64,000 nt of DNA from Natrialba sp. SSL1 (GTDB lineage: Archaea; Halobacteriota; Halobacteria; Halobacteriales; Natrialbaceae), in assembly GCF_001861355.1 (NCBI RefSeq), contig NZ_MASN01000035.1, forward strand, positions 62,001 through 126,000, in the 5' to 3' direction. A program made the position numbers and the translations under genes. A model generated the notes under the pieces. The model saw only the letters and a list, made by a program, of their open reading frames with translations, was not told where the DNA came from and did not search any database. Below are positions 34,229 to 43,555 of the stretch, in pieces (the stretch's first letter is position 1; each line of letters begins with the position of its first letter).

Positions 34229-35305
34229 ATGAGCGATCCCGACACTGGTCCCGACGCCGACGCTGGCTCCGGCGGACCGGAGCCGACGGACGAACTCGCT
34301 AACGCCGTCCACGAACTCACGGAGACGATCGACGAACTGCGCGAGGAACTCGCAAACGGAACCGGCACGCGGCGGAGAGCGCCTCCACGACCCACGTCAC
34401 GTCTCCGGCCGCCGACACCCGGCGAAGTGCTCTCCTTTACCGACAAGGTCGCGATCCCCGCTGCGATCACCGTTCTCGAGTCCAGCGTGCGTGCACTCGA
34501 GACGTTTCAGCGCGGACTCAAACTCGTCCGGACGGAACGCGAGGTCAGCGACCGCACGAACGAGGCCGCAGAGGCGACGAGTGAGCGCGCGACCGACCTC
34601 CGTCGGACGACGCTCTCACAGCTCGATACGGTCCTCTCACAGCTTCAGCGAGCAGCCTCGTCGGGTACACTCCCTGCCGACGAGGACGCTCGTGACCTGC
34701 TCACCGAGGCGCGTGAGCTTCGAGACGAGGTCGATACTCGGCTGCGCGATGCGACGAGTGGGGGTTCGGATTCGGCGGCCAACGCTGGCAGTTCCGACGG
34801 GGACGACACAGCCGGTAGCGGCCAGCAAGATGCGGTTCGGATCGATATTACGGACGATGAACCGACGGCGGAGACTGACGGGAGCACCGATGACGGCACG
34901 GTCGATGTCAACTCATCGAACGAGCCGGAGTCGACCGTCGATGTCGACGCCGAACTCGAGACGCTTCGGGATCGGTACGGGTCCACCGACGAACCGGAAG
35001 GCGACGACGAGACCGCTGCGGACGATAGACAGGACGGGCAGGACGCCAACAGCGACAGCACCGACGGCAGCGCTGACACGGATAGTAGCACCAGCAGCAC
35101 CAGCAGCAACGAGAACACCACCGACGCAGGCGAGAGCACCAACGACACTACCGGTAGAGACGACAGCAGCAACGCCACCAGTCGCACAAACAGCAGCAGC
35201 GACGACGCTCACGTCACAGACGACAGCAACGACGACACCAGCGCCACAGACGATAGCAATCCCAGCACCAACAGCGACGACTCACAAAACGGCAACGACC
35301 GCTGA
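34229..35305 (+). CDS. Haloarchaeal hypothetical protein with disordered acidic tail
   Basis: A 358-residue protein. The N-terminal half (about 20-175) is helical, with ELANAVHELTETIDELREEL, a basic Arg/Pro stretch (RRRAPPRPTSRLRPPTPGE), and a conserved-looking VAIPAAITVLESSVRALETF. The C-terminal half (about 180-358) is low-complexity Asp, Ser, Thr, Asn and Gly, and is probably disordered. I do not recognise a function; helical bundles of this type may associate with membranes. The ATG at 34229 is used. Confidence 0.7.
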   Translation: MSDPDTGPDADAGSGGPEPTDELANAVHELTETIDELREELANGTGTRRRAPPRPTSRLRPPTPGEVLSFTDKVAIPAAITVLESSVRALETFQRGLKLVRTEREVSDRTNEAAEATSERATDLRRTTLSQLDTVLSQLQRAASSGTLPADEDARDLLTEARELRDEVDTRLRDATSGGSDSAANAGSSDGDDTAGSGQQDAVRIDITDDEPTAETDGSTDDGTVDVNSSNEPESTVDVDAELETLRDRYGSTDEPEGDDETAADDRQDGQDANSDSTDGSADTDSSTSSTSSNENTTDAGESTNDTTGRDDSSNATSRTNSSSDDAHVTDDSNDDTSATDDSNPSTNSDDSQNGNDR

Positions 35306-35665
35306 TCAGACCGGCTCGAACCGGTAGCCGTCCCACTCCTGACTCTCAGGCTCTCGGATTCCCGCACCCGGCTCGCGCAGTTCGTCGACGTGAACGGGCT
35401 GGACCTCGTCTCCAGTCTCGACATCACCAGTCGTAAGCTGACCGAGCGCGCGGACGATTTCACCCTTGACATCGAACTCGACGATCGCGAGATGATTCGG
35501 CTCACGGACTCCCGGCGGGGTCGCCATCGAGGTCGTCCAGGTGATTACCTCCGCGGTGTACTCACTCAGATCGACCGTCTCGACCGGCTCCGTTCCGCCC
35601 GGCCCGCGCGGGTGGCCGGGGTAGCTGATCGTGCCGTCCTCGTATCGCGTCGCTTCCATCGTCAT
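35306..35665 (-). CDS. DUF35 OB-fold protein, thiolase partner
   Basis: A 119-residue OB-fold protein of the DUF35 family, which works as an accessory subunit of thiolase-like enzymes. The pattern ATRYEDGTISYPGHPRGPGG and HLAIVEFDVKGEIVRALGQL is family-like. There is no cysteine at all, so the usual zinc ribbon of DUF35 proteins is missing. Its start overlaps the thiolase stop by 4 bp, so they likely form a complex. Confidence 0.83.
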   Translation of the reverse strand: MTMEATRYEDGTISYPGHPRGPGGTEPVETVDLSEYTAEVITWTTSMATPPGVREPNHLAIVEFDVKGEIVRALGQLTTGDVETGDEVQPVHVDELREPGAGIREPESQEWDGYRFEPV

Positions 35666-36816
35666 TGTGCTGCCTCCATGATGGTCGTAATCACGCAGTT
35701 ACCGAAGCCGCCGACGTTACAGCAGAGGCCGACCTCAGCCTCCACCTGCCGGTCGCCGGCTTCGTCCATGAGCTGTTCATAAATCTCGACGCCCTGTGCA
35801 ACGCCGCTCGTCCCCAGCGGATGCCCCTTCGATTTGAGCCCGCCCGAGGTGTTGATCGGCAGCTCGCCGTCCCGTTCCGTCTCTCCCTCCTCGACCAGCT
35901 TCCAGGCCTCGCCGTGCTCGGCGAAGCCAAGCCCCTCCATCTGGAGGAACTCGAGTATGGTGAACATATCGTGGAGTTCGGCGACATCGATGTCGTCGGG
36001 GCCCCGGCCGCTCATCTCGTAGGCTCCCTCGCCGCTCTCGACGACGCCGCCCATGACCGTCGGGTCCTCGCGTTCGTGGACGACGTGGGTGTCCGTCGCC
36101 CCGTCGATGCCCGTGATGACGGCGTACTCGTCCGCGTACTCCTGTGCCACCGACTCAGGACAGAGCATGAGCGCCGCCGAGCCGTCCGTAATCGGACAGA
36201 AGTCGTACAATCGGAGCGGGTCAGCCACGATGGGGGACTCGAGTACCGTCTCGAGATCGACCTCCTTCTGGAACTGGGCGTGGGGATTGTGGACGCCGTT
36301 CGCGTGGTTCTTGACGGCGACCTTCGCGAGGCTCTCGCGGGGTGCGTCGAAGCGCTCCAGATAGTGGCGCGCGGTCAGGCCCGCGAAGGAGGGGAGCGTC
36401 ACGCCCTGTTTGTACTCCACTGGATGGGTTAGCGAGGCGATCACGTCGGTCGACTCGCCGGTCGTCCGGTGGGTCATCTTCTCGCCGCCAACGAGCAGCG
36501 TCATGTCGCTTGCGCCGCTGGCGATGGACTGCCAGGCGGCGTAGATACCCGCGCCGCCGCTCGAACTCGTCTGGTCGATTCGCTGGGTGTACGCTGGCGT
36601 CGCGTCGATGTCCTGGGCCAGTGCGTTCATGATGCCGGTTTGGCCCTCGAACTCGCCGCTTGCCATGTTCGAGACGTAGAGGTGGTCGACGTCGGCTGCG
36701 TCGACGCCCGCGTCGTCGAGACAGGCGAGGCCGGCCTCCGCGAGGAGGTCCAGAATCCACCCGTCTCGTTGCCCGAACTGGGTCATCGACGAGCCGATTA
36801 CAGCAACACGTTCCAT
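35662..36816 (-). CDS. Thiolase-family protein with nucleophile Cys replaced
   Basis: A 384-residue member of the thiolase superfamily (SCP-x-like, archaeal acetyl-CoA acetyltransferase group). Conserved parts are the N-terminal VAVIGSSMTQFG, the His region GLKSKGHPLGTSGVAQG, and the C-terminal GLCCNVGGFGNC. The nucleophile loop, normally ENACASG, reads IDQTSSSGG, so the reactive Cys is replaced by Ser84. It may lack classical thiolysis or condensation activity or use Ser. With the DUF35 partner it may act on an acyl-CoA of unknown identity. Confidence 0.85.
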   Translation of the reverse strand: MERVAVIGSSMTQFGQRDGWILDLLAEAGLACLDDAGVDAADVDHLYVSNMASGEFEGQTGIMNALAQDIDATPAYTQRIDQTSSSGGAGIYAAWQSIASGASDMTLLVGGEKMTHRTTGESTDVIASLTHPVEYKQGVTLPSFAGLTARHYLERFDAPRESLAKVAVKNHANGVHNPHAQFQKEVDLETVLESPIVADPLRLYDFCPITDGSAALMLCPESVAQEYADEYAVITGIDGATDTHVVHEREDPTVMGGVVESGEGAYEMSGRGPDDIDVAELHDMFTILEFLQMEGLGFAEHGEAWKLVEEGETERDGELPINTSGGLKSKGHPLGTSGVAQGVEIYEQLMDEAGDRQVEAEVGLCCNVGGFGNCVITTIMEAAQ

Positions 36817-36972
36817 ATCCTACTGCACACAGGTCTGTGTTTTATAAGATTGGGTCACCCGTCCTGCGGTCTCTCCTGCAGCCGTTGGTCCGTTGGTCCG
36901 CCGGCCCACCGGCTAACCGGTCTCGGACACGAGCAAGTAAGAAACGTATCGAAGTTGGGTGTGCCAGCAGGG

Positions 36973-38274
36973 TCAGGCCGAATCCGCCACAGTCGCCTGC
37001 AACTCGCTCGCTCGCGAGCGCGCCTGCGAAATAACTGCAGGTCGGGCCTCGAAGGAAACCAGCACGTCCTCGTCGCCGTAGGTCACGTCGTCGACGTGGG
37101 CGTTGTCGTGAATCCAGGAGACGACGCTCATCGTCTCGTCCGTCATCGGGAGCATGAGTCGCTCTTCCTCCCAGTCGGGGAGTTCGTCGTCGATCCGATC
37201 GAGCAGCGCGTCGATGTTCAGCCCCTCCCGCGCACTGACGGTGACCGGATTCGGCGCGAGTGCCGAGAGCGCCTCGCGCTTCTCCTCGAGTTCCGTCTCG
37301 TCGACGGCGTCGATCTTGTTGAGCACGGTGACGATCGGGGCCTCGTTGCGCTCGTAGAGGGTGTCGTGACTGGTGACGAGTTTTTCGTGGATATCGTCCA
37401 CGTCTTCGCTCACGTCGACGACGAGGAGGACGAGATCGGCGCGGTAGACGGAATCGAGCGTCGACTTGAACGATTCGACCAGCCAGTGAGGGAGATCGCT
37501 GATGAAGCCGACAGTGTCGGTTACGAGCACGTCCCGCGGTTCGATAGCGGCTCGGCGCGTCGTCGTCCCCAGCGTGGTGAACAGTTTGTCCTGGGACTCG
37601 GCGGTCGTATCGAGGTCTCGGTGGAGGCCCTCGTTCTCCTCGACGTCCAGGTCCTCCGAGAGCCGCCGCAGGAGCGTCGACTTGCCGGCGTTCGTATAGC
37701 CCGCGAGCGCGACCAGGTCGAAGCCGGAATCGCGCCGGCGCTCTCGGCGGTGTTCCTCGGTTTGTTCGATGCGCCCGAGCTCGTCGTTGATTCGGCTGAT
37801 CTGGTTCTTGATGTCCTGTTCGCGGCTTTCGTCGTACTCGCCCAGGCCCATGAAGCCGGGATGCTCGTCGCGCTTTGCGAGGCTGGTCTTGGCCTCGGCG
37901 CGCGGCAGTTCATAGCGTAGTTCGGCGAGTTCGACCTGTAGCTGTGCCTTTCGCGTCTGGGCACGCTGGCCGAAGATTTCGAGGATTAGCGTGAACCGGT
38001 CAATGACCTCGACGCCCTCGGGGAGCAGTTGGCCGAGGTTGTACGTCTGGTAGGGGCCAAGACGATTGTCGAAGATGACGGTCGTTGCCTCGGTCGCTTC
38101 GACGACCTCGGCGAGCTCCTCGGCTTTCCCCTCGCCGAGCTGGAGTGCCGGATCAGCCCGGCGGGACTGGGTGACCTCGCCGGCGACGGTGTACCCTGCT
38201 GCGGCTGCGAGGTCGGAGACTTCGCTCGTATCTGGCGTTCCGGAGTCGACGCGCTTTGCGATGATTGCTCTCAT
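36973..38274 (-). CDS. hflX: GTPase HflX
   Basis: A 433-residue ribosome-associated GTPase. The N-terminal HflX domain contains VIFDNRLGPYQTYNLGQLL. A helical linker follows (QVELAELRYELPRAEAKTSL), then the G domain with GYTNAGKSTLLRRL (P loop), DTVGFISDLPHWLV (switch II), and NKIDAVDE (NKxD). It is thought to rescue or split stalled ribosomes under stress. The C-terminal part (about 375-433) is a haloarchaeal form with EARPAVISQARSRA. Confidence 0.94.
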   Translation of the reverse strand: MRAIIAKRVDSGTPDTSEVSDLAAAAGYTVAGEVTQSRRADPALQLGEGKAEELAEVVEATEATTVIFDNRLGPYQTYNLGQLLPEGVEVIDRFTLILEIFGQRAQTRKAQLQVELAELRYELPRAEAKTSLAKRDEHPGFMGLGEYDESREQDIKNQISRINDELGRIEQTEEHRRERRRDSGFDLVALAGYTNAGKSTLLRRLSEDLDVEENEGLHRDLDTTAESQDKLFTTLGTTTRRAAIEPRDVLVTDTVGFISDLPHWLVESFKSTLDSVYRADLVLLVVDVSEDVDDIHEKLVTSHDTLYERNEAPIVTVLNKIDAVDETELEEKREALSALAPNPVTVSAREGLNIDALLDRIDDELPDWEEERLMLPMTDETMSVVSWIHDNAHVDDVTYGDEDVLVSFEARPAVISQARSRASELQATVADSA

Positions 38275-38936
38275 GCGGGTTTGAGTGTGGGTTCTGTTTC
38301 GGGTTTGGATTCGAATTCGAATTCGGGTGTGAGTCCAGGTTCGAGTTCGGGCCCGGGTTCGAGTTCGGATGTAGACGGAGACACGGACGGAAACTCGGAT
38401 TCGAAGAGCAGTTGCTCCGTCGTAACTGCGAACGGACGTTCTGCAGAGACGCGACTGGTCGTGCGTCGCTGTCTGCGTACTGTCTCGTCTGACTGCGGAG
38501 AGAACGGACGATGTCGCCGCGGCGCTCGTGGTGGTTTCCCGTGCCGTCGCCTTCGCAACGCCGCCGGGATGCGATCAACCACGCTCGTCGTGCCGGTCCG
38601 CCACCTCCGTTAGACGATCCACAGCCATACTCGCGCGTACGGTTCCAAGCGCCTTGAATCCCGTGCTCGCCCCACAAATTTCTCGGGTCACCGCACCGAT
38701 CACCTGTTGTATTCGGTCCACCACTTGAGTCCAACGCGTCCAATTCATCACGCCGAATCCATCGCAGTCACATCACTACGCCCACCCCATCATACCGACA
38801 CTCCTACACCCAACTCACTACACCCACACTCCCACGCCCAACCCGCCACGCTGACGCTGCCACGCCCGATCAATCACTCCGCAACACACTCACTCGATCA
38901 CAACAGTCATTATCGGTGATCCGAATGCTCGCGATA
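38275..38936. other. Intergenic region, 662 bp, with repeats and a G-poor tract
   Basis: The left part (38300-38375) is a run of TTCGAGTTCGGG/GATTCGAATTCG-type degenerate hexamers. From about 38740 to 38915 the + strand is almost free of G and made of C, A and T. A leftward frame at 38271-38582 ends exactly in an ATGA overlap with hflX. Its Glu-rich tail looks haloarchaeal but its Arg-rich front does not, so I leave it uncalled. Confidence 0.55.
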
Positions 38937-39266
38937 ATGGTCTCTGTCGATCCGACGACGCTCGCACTCGAGTTCCTCGCCGGCGCGATTCTCGGCGGCT
39001 TACTCGGTTTTGCGACCAAACGAATTGCGAAGGTGCTCGCGATTATCTTCGGTGTACAACTGATGGTGGTTCGCTATCTCCAGTCGCAGGAAATTCTCAT
39101 CGTCGACTGGGATCGGCTCTCGGCGGGGCTCGTGTCGACGAGCGAAGGGGCGGCCGAGACCCATCAGGCCGGGATGGACGTCCACTGGCTCGAGTCGCTG
39201 CTCTCGGTTGGGACGATCGCAGTCGGCTTCACGAGTGGGTTTCTGATCGGGTATCACCGAGCCTGA
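38937..39266 (+). CDS. FUN14 family membrane protein
   Basis: A 109-residue protein with two to three membrane helices (EFLAGAILGGLLGFATKRIAK, VLAIIFGVQLMVVRYL, and IAVGFTSGFLIGY). The glycine-rich first helix and GFTSGFLIGY ending are typical of FUN14 proteins, a family with mitochondrial relatives; the archaeal role is unknown. Starts at 38916 (GTG), 38925 or 38937 (both ATG) are possible; I chose 38937 as nearest to the conserved region. Confidence 0.82.
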   Translation: MVSVDPTTLALEFLAGAILGGLLGFATKRIAKVLAIIFGVQLMVVRYLQSQEILIVDWDRLSAGLVSTSEGAAETHQAGMDVHWLESLLSVGTIAVGFTSGFLIGYHRA

Positions 39267-39379
39267 CTGGGACCACTGACGAACAGACGCGCTTCATCGA
39301 AATCACATGCCAGCCGATCGCCTCACGGACAGACACAGTACACCACTCTAAAACACTGCTACCGCGCTATGTGCGCAAC

Positions 39380-40105
39380 TCAGCGCGTCTGCAGGTCGTC
39401 CTTGTCCTTGATGATCTCCGTCTCCGCCTCCCCACTCGAGTGCTCGTTGACCACGTCGTAGAACTCGTTTTGCATCCCCGCCGGGAACGTGACCACGCCG
39501 ATCCACGAGCCGTCGGGCTGCCACTCCTCGCGTTCGAGATCGCCGAACTGGCGAACCTGCGCCTGCGCGCTGCCCGCGTAGTCCGCCGGAATCTGGACCG
39601 CGATCGTCACTTCCTCGAATCGGATCGGAATCACCGGCCGGAGGTCGTCGAGCGCCTCGTCGACCTGGGACTCGACCGTCTCCATCGGGTCGACCGTAAA
39701 GCCCGCCTCCTCGAGTGCGTTCTCGATGCGCTCTGGCGGGTGGGGCGCGTTGTCCATCTGTGGGTTGACGGCGTTGCGCGTGATGGTGTTGATGAGCTGT
39801 TTGCGCTTCTGTTCTTGCATCTCGCGGCGCTGTTCGGCCGTGATCTGGATCTCTCCCTCTTTGACGACCTCAGGGATGATCTCGAGCGGGTCGGTCGTAT
39901 CGAAGACCGTTTCGAGGTCGTCCTCGGCGGGGCGGTCGCCGCGGGAGGCGTTCTCGAAGACGTCCTCTGCGGCGATGACGTCCTCTAGATCGTCGTCGAA
40001 CTCGTCGCGCTTCATGGCGAGCGCGGCGTCCGGGTCGACCAACACTTCGAAGCGCGCCCCGTGGGATTCGAGTCGCGCTGTCACCGCCTCGTCGAGTGAT
40101 ATCAT
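39380..40105 (-). CDS. SBDS family ribosome maturation protein
   Basis: A 241-residue archaeal SBDS (SDO1) homologue. The N-terminal FYSH domain ([47 protein letters not shown]), the helical middle domain ([25 protein letters not shown]), and the ferredoxin-like third domain ([22 protein letters not shown]) are all present. It helps release the anti-association factor aIF6 from the 50S subunit. It follows psmA by 244 bp in the conserved block. Confidence 0.96.
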   Translation of the reverse strand: MISLDEAVTARLESHGARFEVLVDPDAALAMKRDEFDDDLEDVIAAEDVFENASRGDRPAEDDLETVFDTTDPLEIIPEVVKEGEIQITAEQRREMQEQKRKQLINTITRNAVNPQMDNAPHPPERIENALEEAGFTVDPMETVESQVDEALDDLRPVIPIRFEEVTIAVQIPADYAGSAQAQVRQFGDLEREEWQPDGSWIGVVTFPAGMQNEFYDVVNEHSSGEAETEIIKDKDDLQTR

Positions 40106-40349
40106 AGCAGTGAGTTCCGTCGGCCGCCTAAAAGAGTTTTTCCTGCTGGTGTGTCGATCGCTGTCGTTCTACGGGCTCAAATCGACCAGAGTTGGTACTC
40201 GAGTCGTGGTGGTTGTTTCGAAACGGCTGGACGAAAAGTGTTCGCGGCCTGTGGTCTGTGGTCCGTGGGTCGCGAATCGCAAGTCGCCGTTTGCCAGTTC
40301 TCGCTCGCGGCGTAGTGCGGTCACTCGCCGTCGTGACACTCGATTGTGA

Positions 40350-41105
40350 TTACTCGTCTGGCTCTTCTTCGCCGTCGTCGAGGAGGTCGTTCTCTTCTAG
40401 GTGGTCCGCGATGCGGTCCTGTTCGAACTGCTCGAAACTCTCGCTTTCTGCGTCGATGGTCGCGAGTCCGACCTCGCTCGGCAGCAGCGAGCCGTCGTTG
40501 ACCGACGCGAGTGCGTCGAGGGCGAGCTGGATACCGCCGTCCAGATCTGCCTCGTCGTCGTAATTCTCTTCAAGGTAGTTCTGGAGTTCGCTGCGGTCGG
40601 CACCGACAGCGAGCGCCTTCCACTCGTACGGCGTGCCGGACGGGTCGGTCTCGAACAGGCGCGGTTCGCCGTTCTCGACGCCGCCGACGATCAGCGCGAC
40701 ACCGAACGGACGAGCGCCGCCGACCTGCGTGTACTGCTGGATGTGGTCGGTGACCTCCTTCGTCAGCGTCTCGACGCCGATCGGTTCGCCGTAGCGCAGC
40801 TGGTTGACCTGCGACTGGCGGCGCGCGAAGTCGATCAACTGGCGCGCGTCGGCGACGTGGCCGGCGCTCGCGATGCCGATGTGGTCGTCTGCTTTGTGAA
40901 TCTTCTCGACACTCGAGTCCTCGAGTAGCGGCGAGGGAACGCGCTTGTCGACGGCCAGCACGACGCCGTCGTCGGTTCGAACGCCAATACTCGCCGTGCC
41001 ACGCTTGACCGCCTCGCGGGCGTACTCCACCTGGTAGAGTCGGCCGTCGGGCGAGAAGATCGTGATGCCTCGGTCGTACGCCTGCTGTTGGGCTTGTCCC
41101 TGCAT
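40350..41105 (-). CDS. psmA: Proteasome alpha subunit
   Basis: A 251-residue structural subunit of the 20S proteasome. The alpha-type N-terminal extension QAYDRGITIFSPDGRLYQVE and the downstream GTASIGVRTDDGVVLAVDKR are clear, with no propeptide and no catalytic Thr. The C-terminus is acidic (LLDDGEEEPDE). It is 4 bp after rnp2, so it belongs to the RNase P-proteasome operon. Its partner psmB is at 7636. Confidence 0.97.
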   Translation of the reverse strand: MQGQAQQQAYDRGITIFSPDGRLYQVEYAREAVKRGTASIGVRTDDGVVLAVDKRVPSPLLEDSSVEKIHKADDHIGIASAGHVADARQLIDFARRQSQVNQLRYGEPIGVETLTKEVTDHIQQYTQVGGARPFGVALIVGGVENGEPRLFETDPSGTPYEWKALAVGADRSELQNYLEENYDDEADLDGGIQLALDALASVNDGSLLPSEVGLATIDAESESFEQFEQDRIADHLEENDLLDDGEEEPDE

Positions 41106-41109
41106 AGTA

Positions 41110-41616
41110 TCACGCTAAATCGTAATCGGAATCGTCGTAATCGAGGTCTGTCGTCCCCGCGAACGCCGCATCGAGTCGCACGTCTACAGATCCATCGCGC
41201 ACAACGGCGACTCGCTCCTCGTTCCCGAACACGACGTGTCTCTCTTCAGAATCTTGCCCGCGGCGTCCTAAATACTTTTCTTCAGCGGCACGGATCGTGC
41301 CACTGATACCGCTGACCCGTAGACCGACCGGCTCACCGTCGATATCGTCGATACAGGCGATCGCTGCCCGGGCCTCGTCGCTCCAGCCGTGTCTGACTTT
41401 GACGAGCGCCTCACCGACGCCTGCCGTCGAGTCGAACTCGAACTGCAGCACGGAGAGGTCGGCGCGGGCACCCCCCGGATCGCCGAGCAGATTCTGGCCG
41501 GCGTACCAGCACTCGCGCTGAAACGCCCGCCGGTCGATCGAGCTATCCGGCCAGCACTCGAGTTCGACTGCCAGATAGCGCCAGCGCGGGCGGAGGTGTT
41601 TGGGGAGGTGTTTCAT
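41110..41616 (-). CDS. rnp2: RNase P protein component 2 (Pop5)
   Basis: A 168-residue RNase P subunit homologous to eukaryotic Pop5. The N-terminus MKHLPKHLRPRWRYLAVELE is diagnostic, and VLQFEFDSTAGVGEALVKVRHG and GISGTIRAAEEKYLGRR follow. The C-terminal 25 residues form an acidic tail (TDLDYDDSDYDLA). It pairs with p30 (rnp3), encoded two genes upstream, to activate the RNA subunit for tRNA 5'-end maturation. Confidence 0.93.
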   Translation of the reverse strand: MKHLPKHLRPRWRYLAVELECWPDSSIDRRAFQRECWYAGQNLLGDPGGARADLSVLQFEFDSTAGVGEALVKVRHGWSDEARAAIACIDDIDGEPVGLRVSGISGTIRAAEEKYLGRRGQDSEERHVVFGNEERVAVVRDGSVDVRLDAAFAGTTDLDYDDSDYDLA

Positions 41617-41629
41617 TGGTTAGGTGGTC

Positions 41630-42265
41630 CTATTCTGCGTCTATGCCGTCAGCACCGCGACCACGACCGCGTTCGGCTACCAGCACGCCGACCTGTTCGT
41701 GGACGCGCTCGACGGCCGTCAGCGAGAAGCCGGCATCCGTGAGCGCGTCGGCGAGGAAGCCGACGGTCGCGGGATCGTCGACCTCGGGTGAGTAGAACGG
41801 CTCGTCGGGGTTGGGCTCGCCGAAGAACATCACGTCGCCGAGGACGAACCGCTGCGGGCCGAGGTCGCCGATTACCGAAATCGCCTCGCGCTTTTCCTCG
41901 TCCGAGAGGTGGTGCATTGCGAAGTTGGAGGTGACAACGGTGACCTCGCCGTCGTACTCGGGCTCGCGGAACGTCCCGCGATCGAATTCGACGTTTTCGA
42001 TCCCCTGCTCGGTCGCTTTGGACGCTGCTTCCTCCATCATGCCCTCGCTGATGTCGCGGCCGACGACGCGCTCTGCGTCGGGGGCGAGCGCGAGCGCAAT
42101 CGCGCCGGTCCCGGTGGCGAGGTCGAGGACAATTTCGTCCGTATCAGGCGCGGCGTGCTCGATTACCAGGTTCGCACACGCACGATACTCTTCGGAGCTG
42201 TTGTCGTCGTACTCGCTTGCGGCCTCGTCGAAGCGGGCGGCGTGTTCCTCAATGCTCTTCTTCAT
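41630..42265 (-). CDS. SAM-dependent methyltransferase between rnp3 and rnp2
   Basis: A 211-residue class I methyltransferase. Motif I is VLDLATGTGAIALALAP, with VVGRDISEGMMEEA, and TSNFAMHHLSDEEKREAI, and an insert with FYSPEVDDPATVGFL. The ATG at 42265 lies inside the end of rnp3 (17-bp overlap). Its fixed place between two RNase P genes suggests an RNA- or translation-linked substrate, but this is only context. The C-terminus ends in Gly/Arg-rich GRGRGADGIDAE. Confidence 0.88.
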   Translation of the reverse strand: MKKSIEEHAARFDEAASEYDDNSSEEYRACANLVIEHAAPDTDEIVLDLATGTGAIALALAPDAERVVGRDISEGMMEEAASKATEQGIENVEFDRGTFREPEYDGEVTVVTSNFAMHHLSDEEKREAISVIGDLGPQRFVLGDVMFFGEPNPDEPFYSPEVDDPATVGFLADALTDAGFSLTAVERVHEQVGVLVAERGRGRGADGIDAE

Positions 42266-42953
42266 ACCTACCTCGTTCGACCCCCGGCTCAATGAACGAC
42301 TCGGACTGAATCCGACGATTGCGCTCGGCGAGGTGGCCCCACTCGGCGAGCCCGTCCTCGATAAATGACTTCGAAAAACCGATCTGGTCGCCGAGCGCCG
42401 CCAGTTCTCTGGGTGCGCGCAGTTCGAGGTGCGACCGCGGCGTCGCGCTCACGACGTAGGGCGCGTCGTAGTAGTCGATGATATCTTCTAACTTCCGCAG
42501 CGATTGGATGACTCGAACTCGCCGGCCGCCGTGGGTTCGGAGCACGCCCGAGAGGTCGAACTCGAATCGGACGCCGTTCTCGGCTGCCGCCTTCGCGAGT
42601 ACGTGATTCACGTCGCCGCTGTCGGTCATCGGATGAGCGAGCACGTCCACCTTCTCGTTCTCGACGGCAAAACGGTTCATCGCCGGCGAGCCACCCGAAA
42701 CCGTAACGATGGTCTCATCAGTTCGATAGTTCCCGACCGCACCACTGGCCTGCTCGACGCTGTCGGCATCGATTTCGACACCTTCGACAACATCGACGTC
42801 GTACGCCGCACGTATCTCGTCGGCATCGAATTCCGCGCGGGTACTCGAGTCGTTGCGCACGACCACGCCCTCGAAGCCGAACCTGGCCGCCGTTTTTGCG
42901 AGTCTGGCGACCGTGCTCTCTCCGTCGGGGTGGGCGTGGACGGCTTCGTACAT
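42249..42953 (-). CDS. rnp3: RNase P protein component 3 (p30)
   Basis: A 234-residue TIM-barrel RNase P subunit (Rpp30). Family segments are MYEAVHAHPDGESTVARLAK, FEGVVVRND, GVEIDADSVEQ, VDVLAHPM, and the C-terminal GFSKSFIEDGLAEWG. It forms a heterotetramer with Pop5. It is the first gene of the operon and overlaps the methyltransferase gene. Confidence 0.95.
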   Translation of the reverse strand: MYEAVHAHPDGESTVARLAKTAARFGFEGVVVRNDSSTRAEFDADEIRAAYDVDVVEGVEIDADSVEQASGAVGNYRTDETIVTVSGGSPAMNRFAVENEKVDVLAHPMTDSGDVNHVLAKAAAENGVRFEFDLSGVLRTHGGRRVRVIQSLRKLEDIIDYYDAPYVVSATPRSHLELRAPRELAALGDQIGFSKSFIEDGLAEWGHLAERNRRIQSESFIEPGVERGRYEEEH

Positions 42954-43126
42954 ACGAGACCTCTCACGCGGCGCGAACTTGGGGTTTGCGTCATCCGGTT
43001 GCGGATCCGCGGCGGAGTTAGCGGTTGTGGACTCGAGGAGAGAGTGAGAGAGTGTTGTGAGTCACAGGATGGGGTTCGGGCAGAGCGGTGGGACCAGCAC
43101 CCGAGAACGGGTGTCTGCGGTCCGAC

Positions 43127-43555
43127 TCAGTCCATCGGGTTGCGGATGAGTTGGCCGTGTTCGACTTTCATACAGCGGTCCTGAACGACAGCGATGCCAG
43201 CGGCTTCGGCCGCACGTGCTGCCTCGTCGTTCTGCGTTCCTGGCTGCATCCAGATGGCCTTCACACCGTCGCGATCCAGCGCCTGTGAAACGATATCCGG
43301 AACTTCCTCGCTCGGCCGGAAGATCTGGACGATGTCGACGGGGTCCACAACGTCGGACAGTGAATCGAACGCACGTTCTCCCAAAACGTCGCTCGCGTGC
43401 GGGTTGACTGGTCGAAGTTCGTACCCGTGTCGCTGGAGATACGCTGGGACGATGTGTGCTGCTTTCTCGTGCGAGGTCGATGCGCCGACGACTGCAACGC
43501 GGTCGTAGTCGAGAATCTGCCGGAGCTTCTCTGGGTCTTCGATTGGCACAGCCAT
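43127..43555 (-). CDS. CoA-binding domain protein
   Basis: A 142-residue single-domain protein resembling YccU and the CoA-binding domain of succinyl-CoA synthetase alpha. Rossmann-type RVAVVGASTSHEKAAHIVP, YELRPVNPHASDVLG, VDIVQIFRPSEEVPDI, and a conserved WMQPGTQNDEAARAAEAAGI-like segment ending in VVQDRCMKVEH are present. It probably binds CoA or acyl-CoA; the reaction is not known. Confidence 0.9.
   Translation of the reverse strand: MAVPIEDPEKLRQILDYDRVAVVGASTSHEKAAHIVPAYLQRHGYELRPVNPHASDVLGERAFDSLSDVVDPVDIVQIFRPSEEVPDIVSQALDRDGVKAIWMQPGTQNDEAARAAEAAGIAVVQDRCMKVEHGQLIRNPMD

Noticed and set aside
38271-38582. A leftward 103-codon frame whose stop overlaps the hflX start (ATGA)
   Set aside because: The Glu-rich tail looks haloarchaeal but the first 60 residues are Arg-rich and shadow-like, with no promoter or family match. 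The overlap may be chance.
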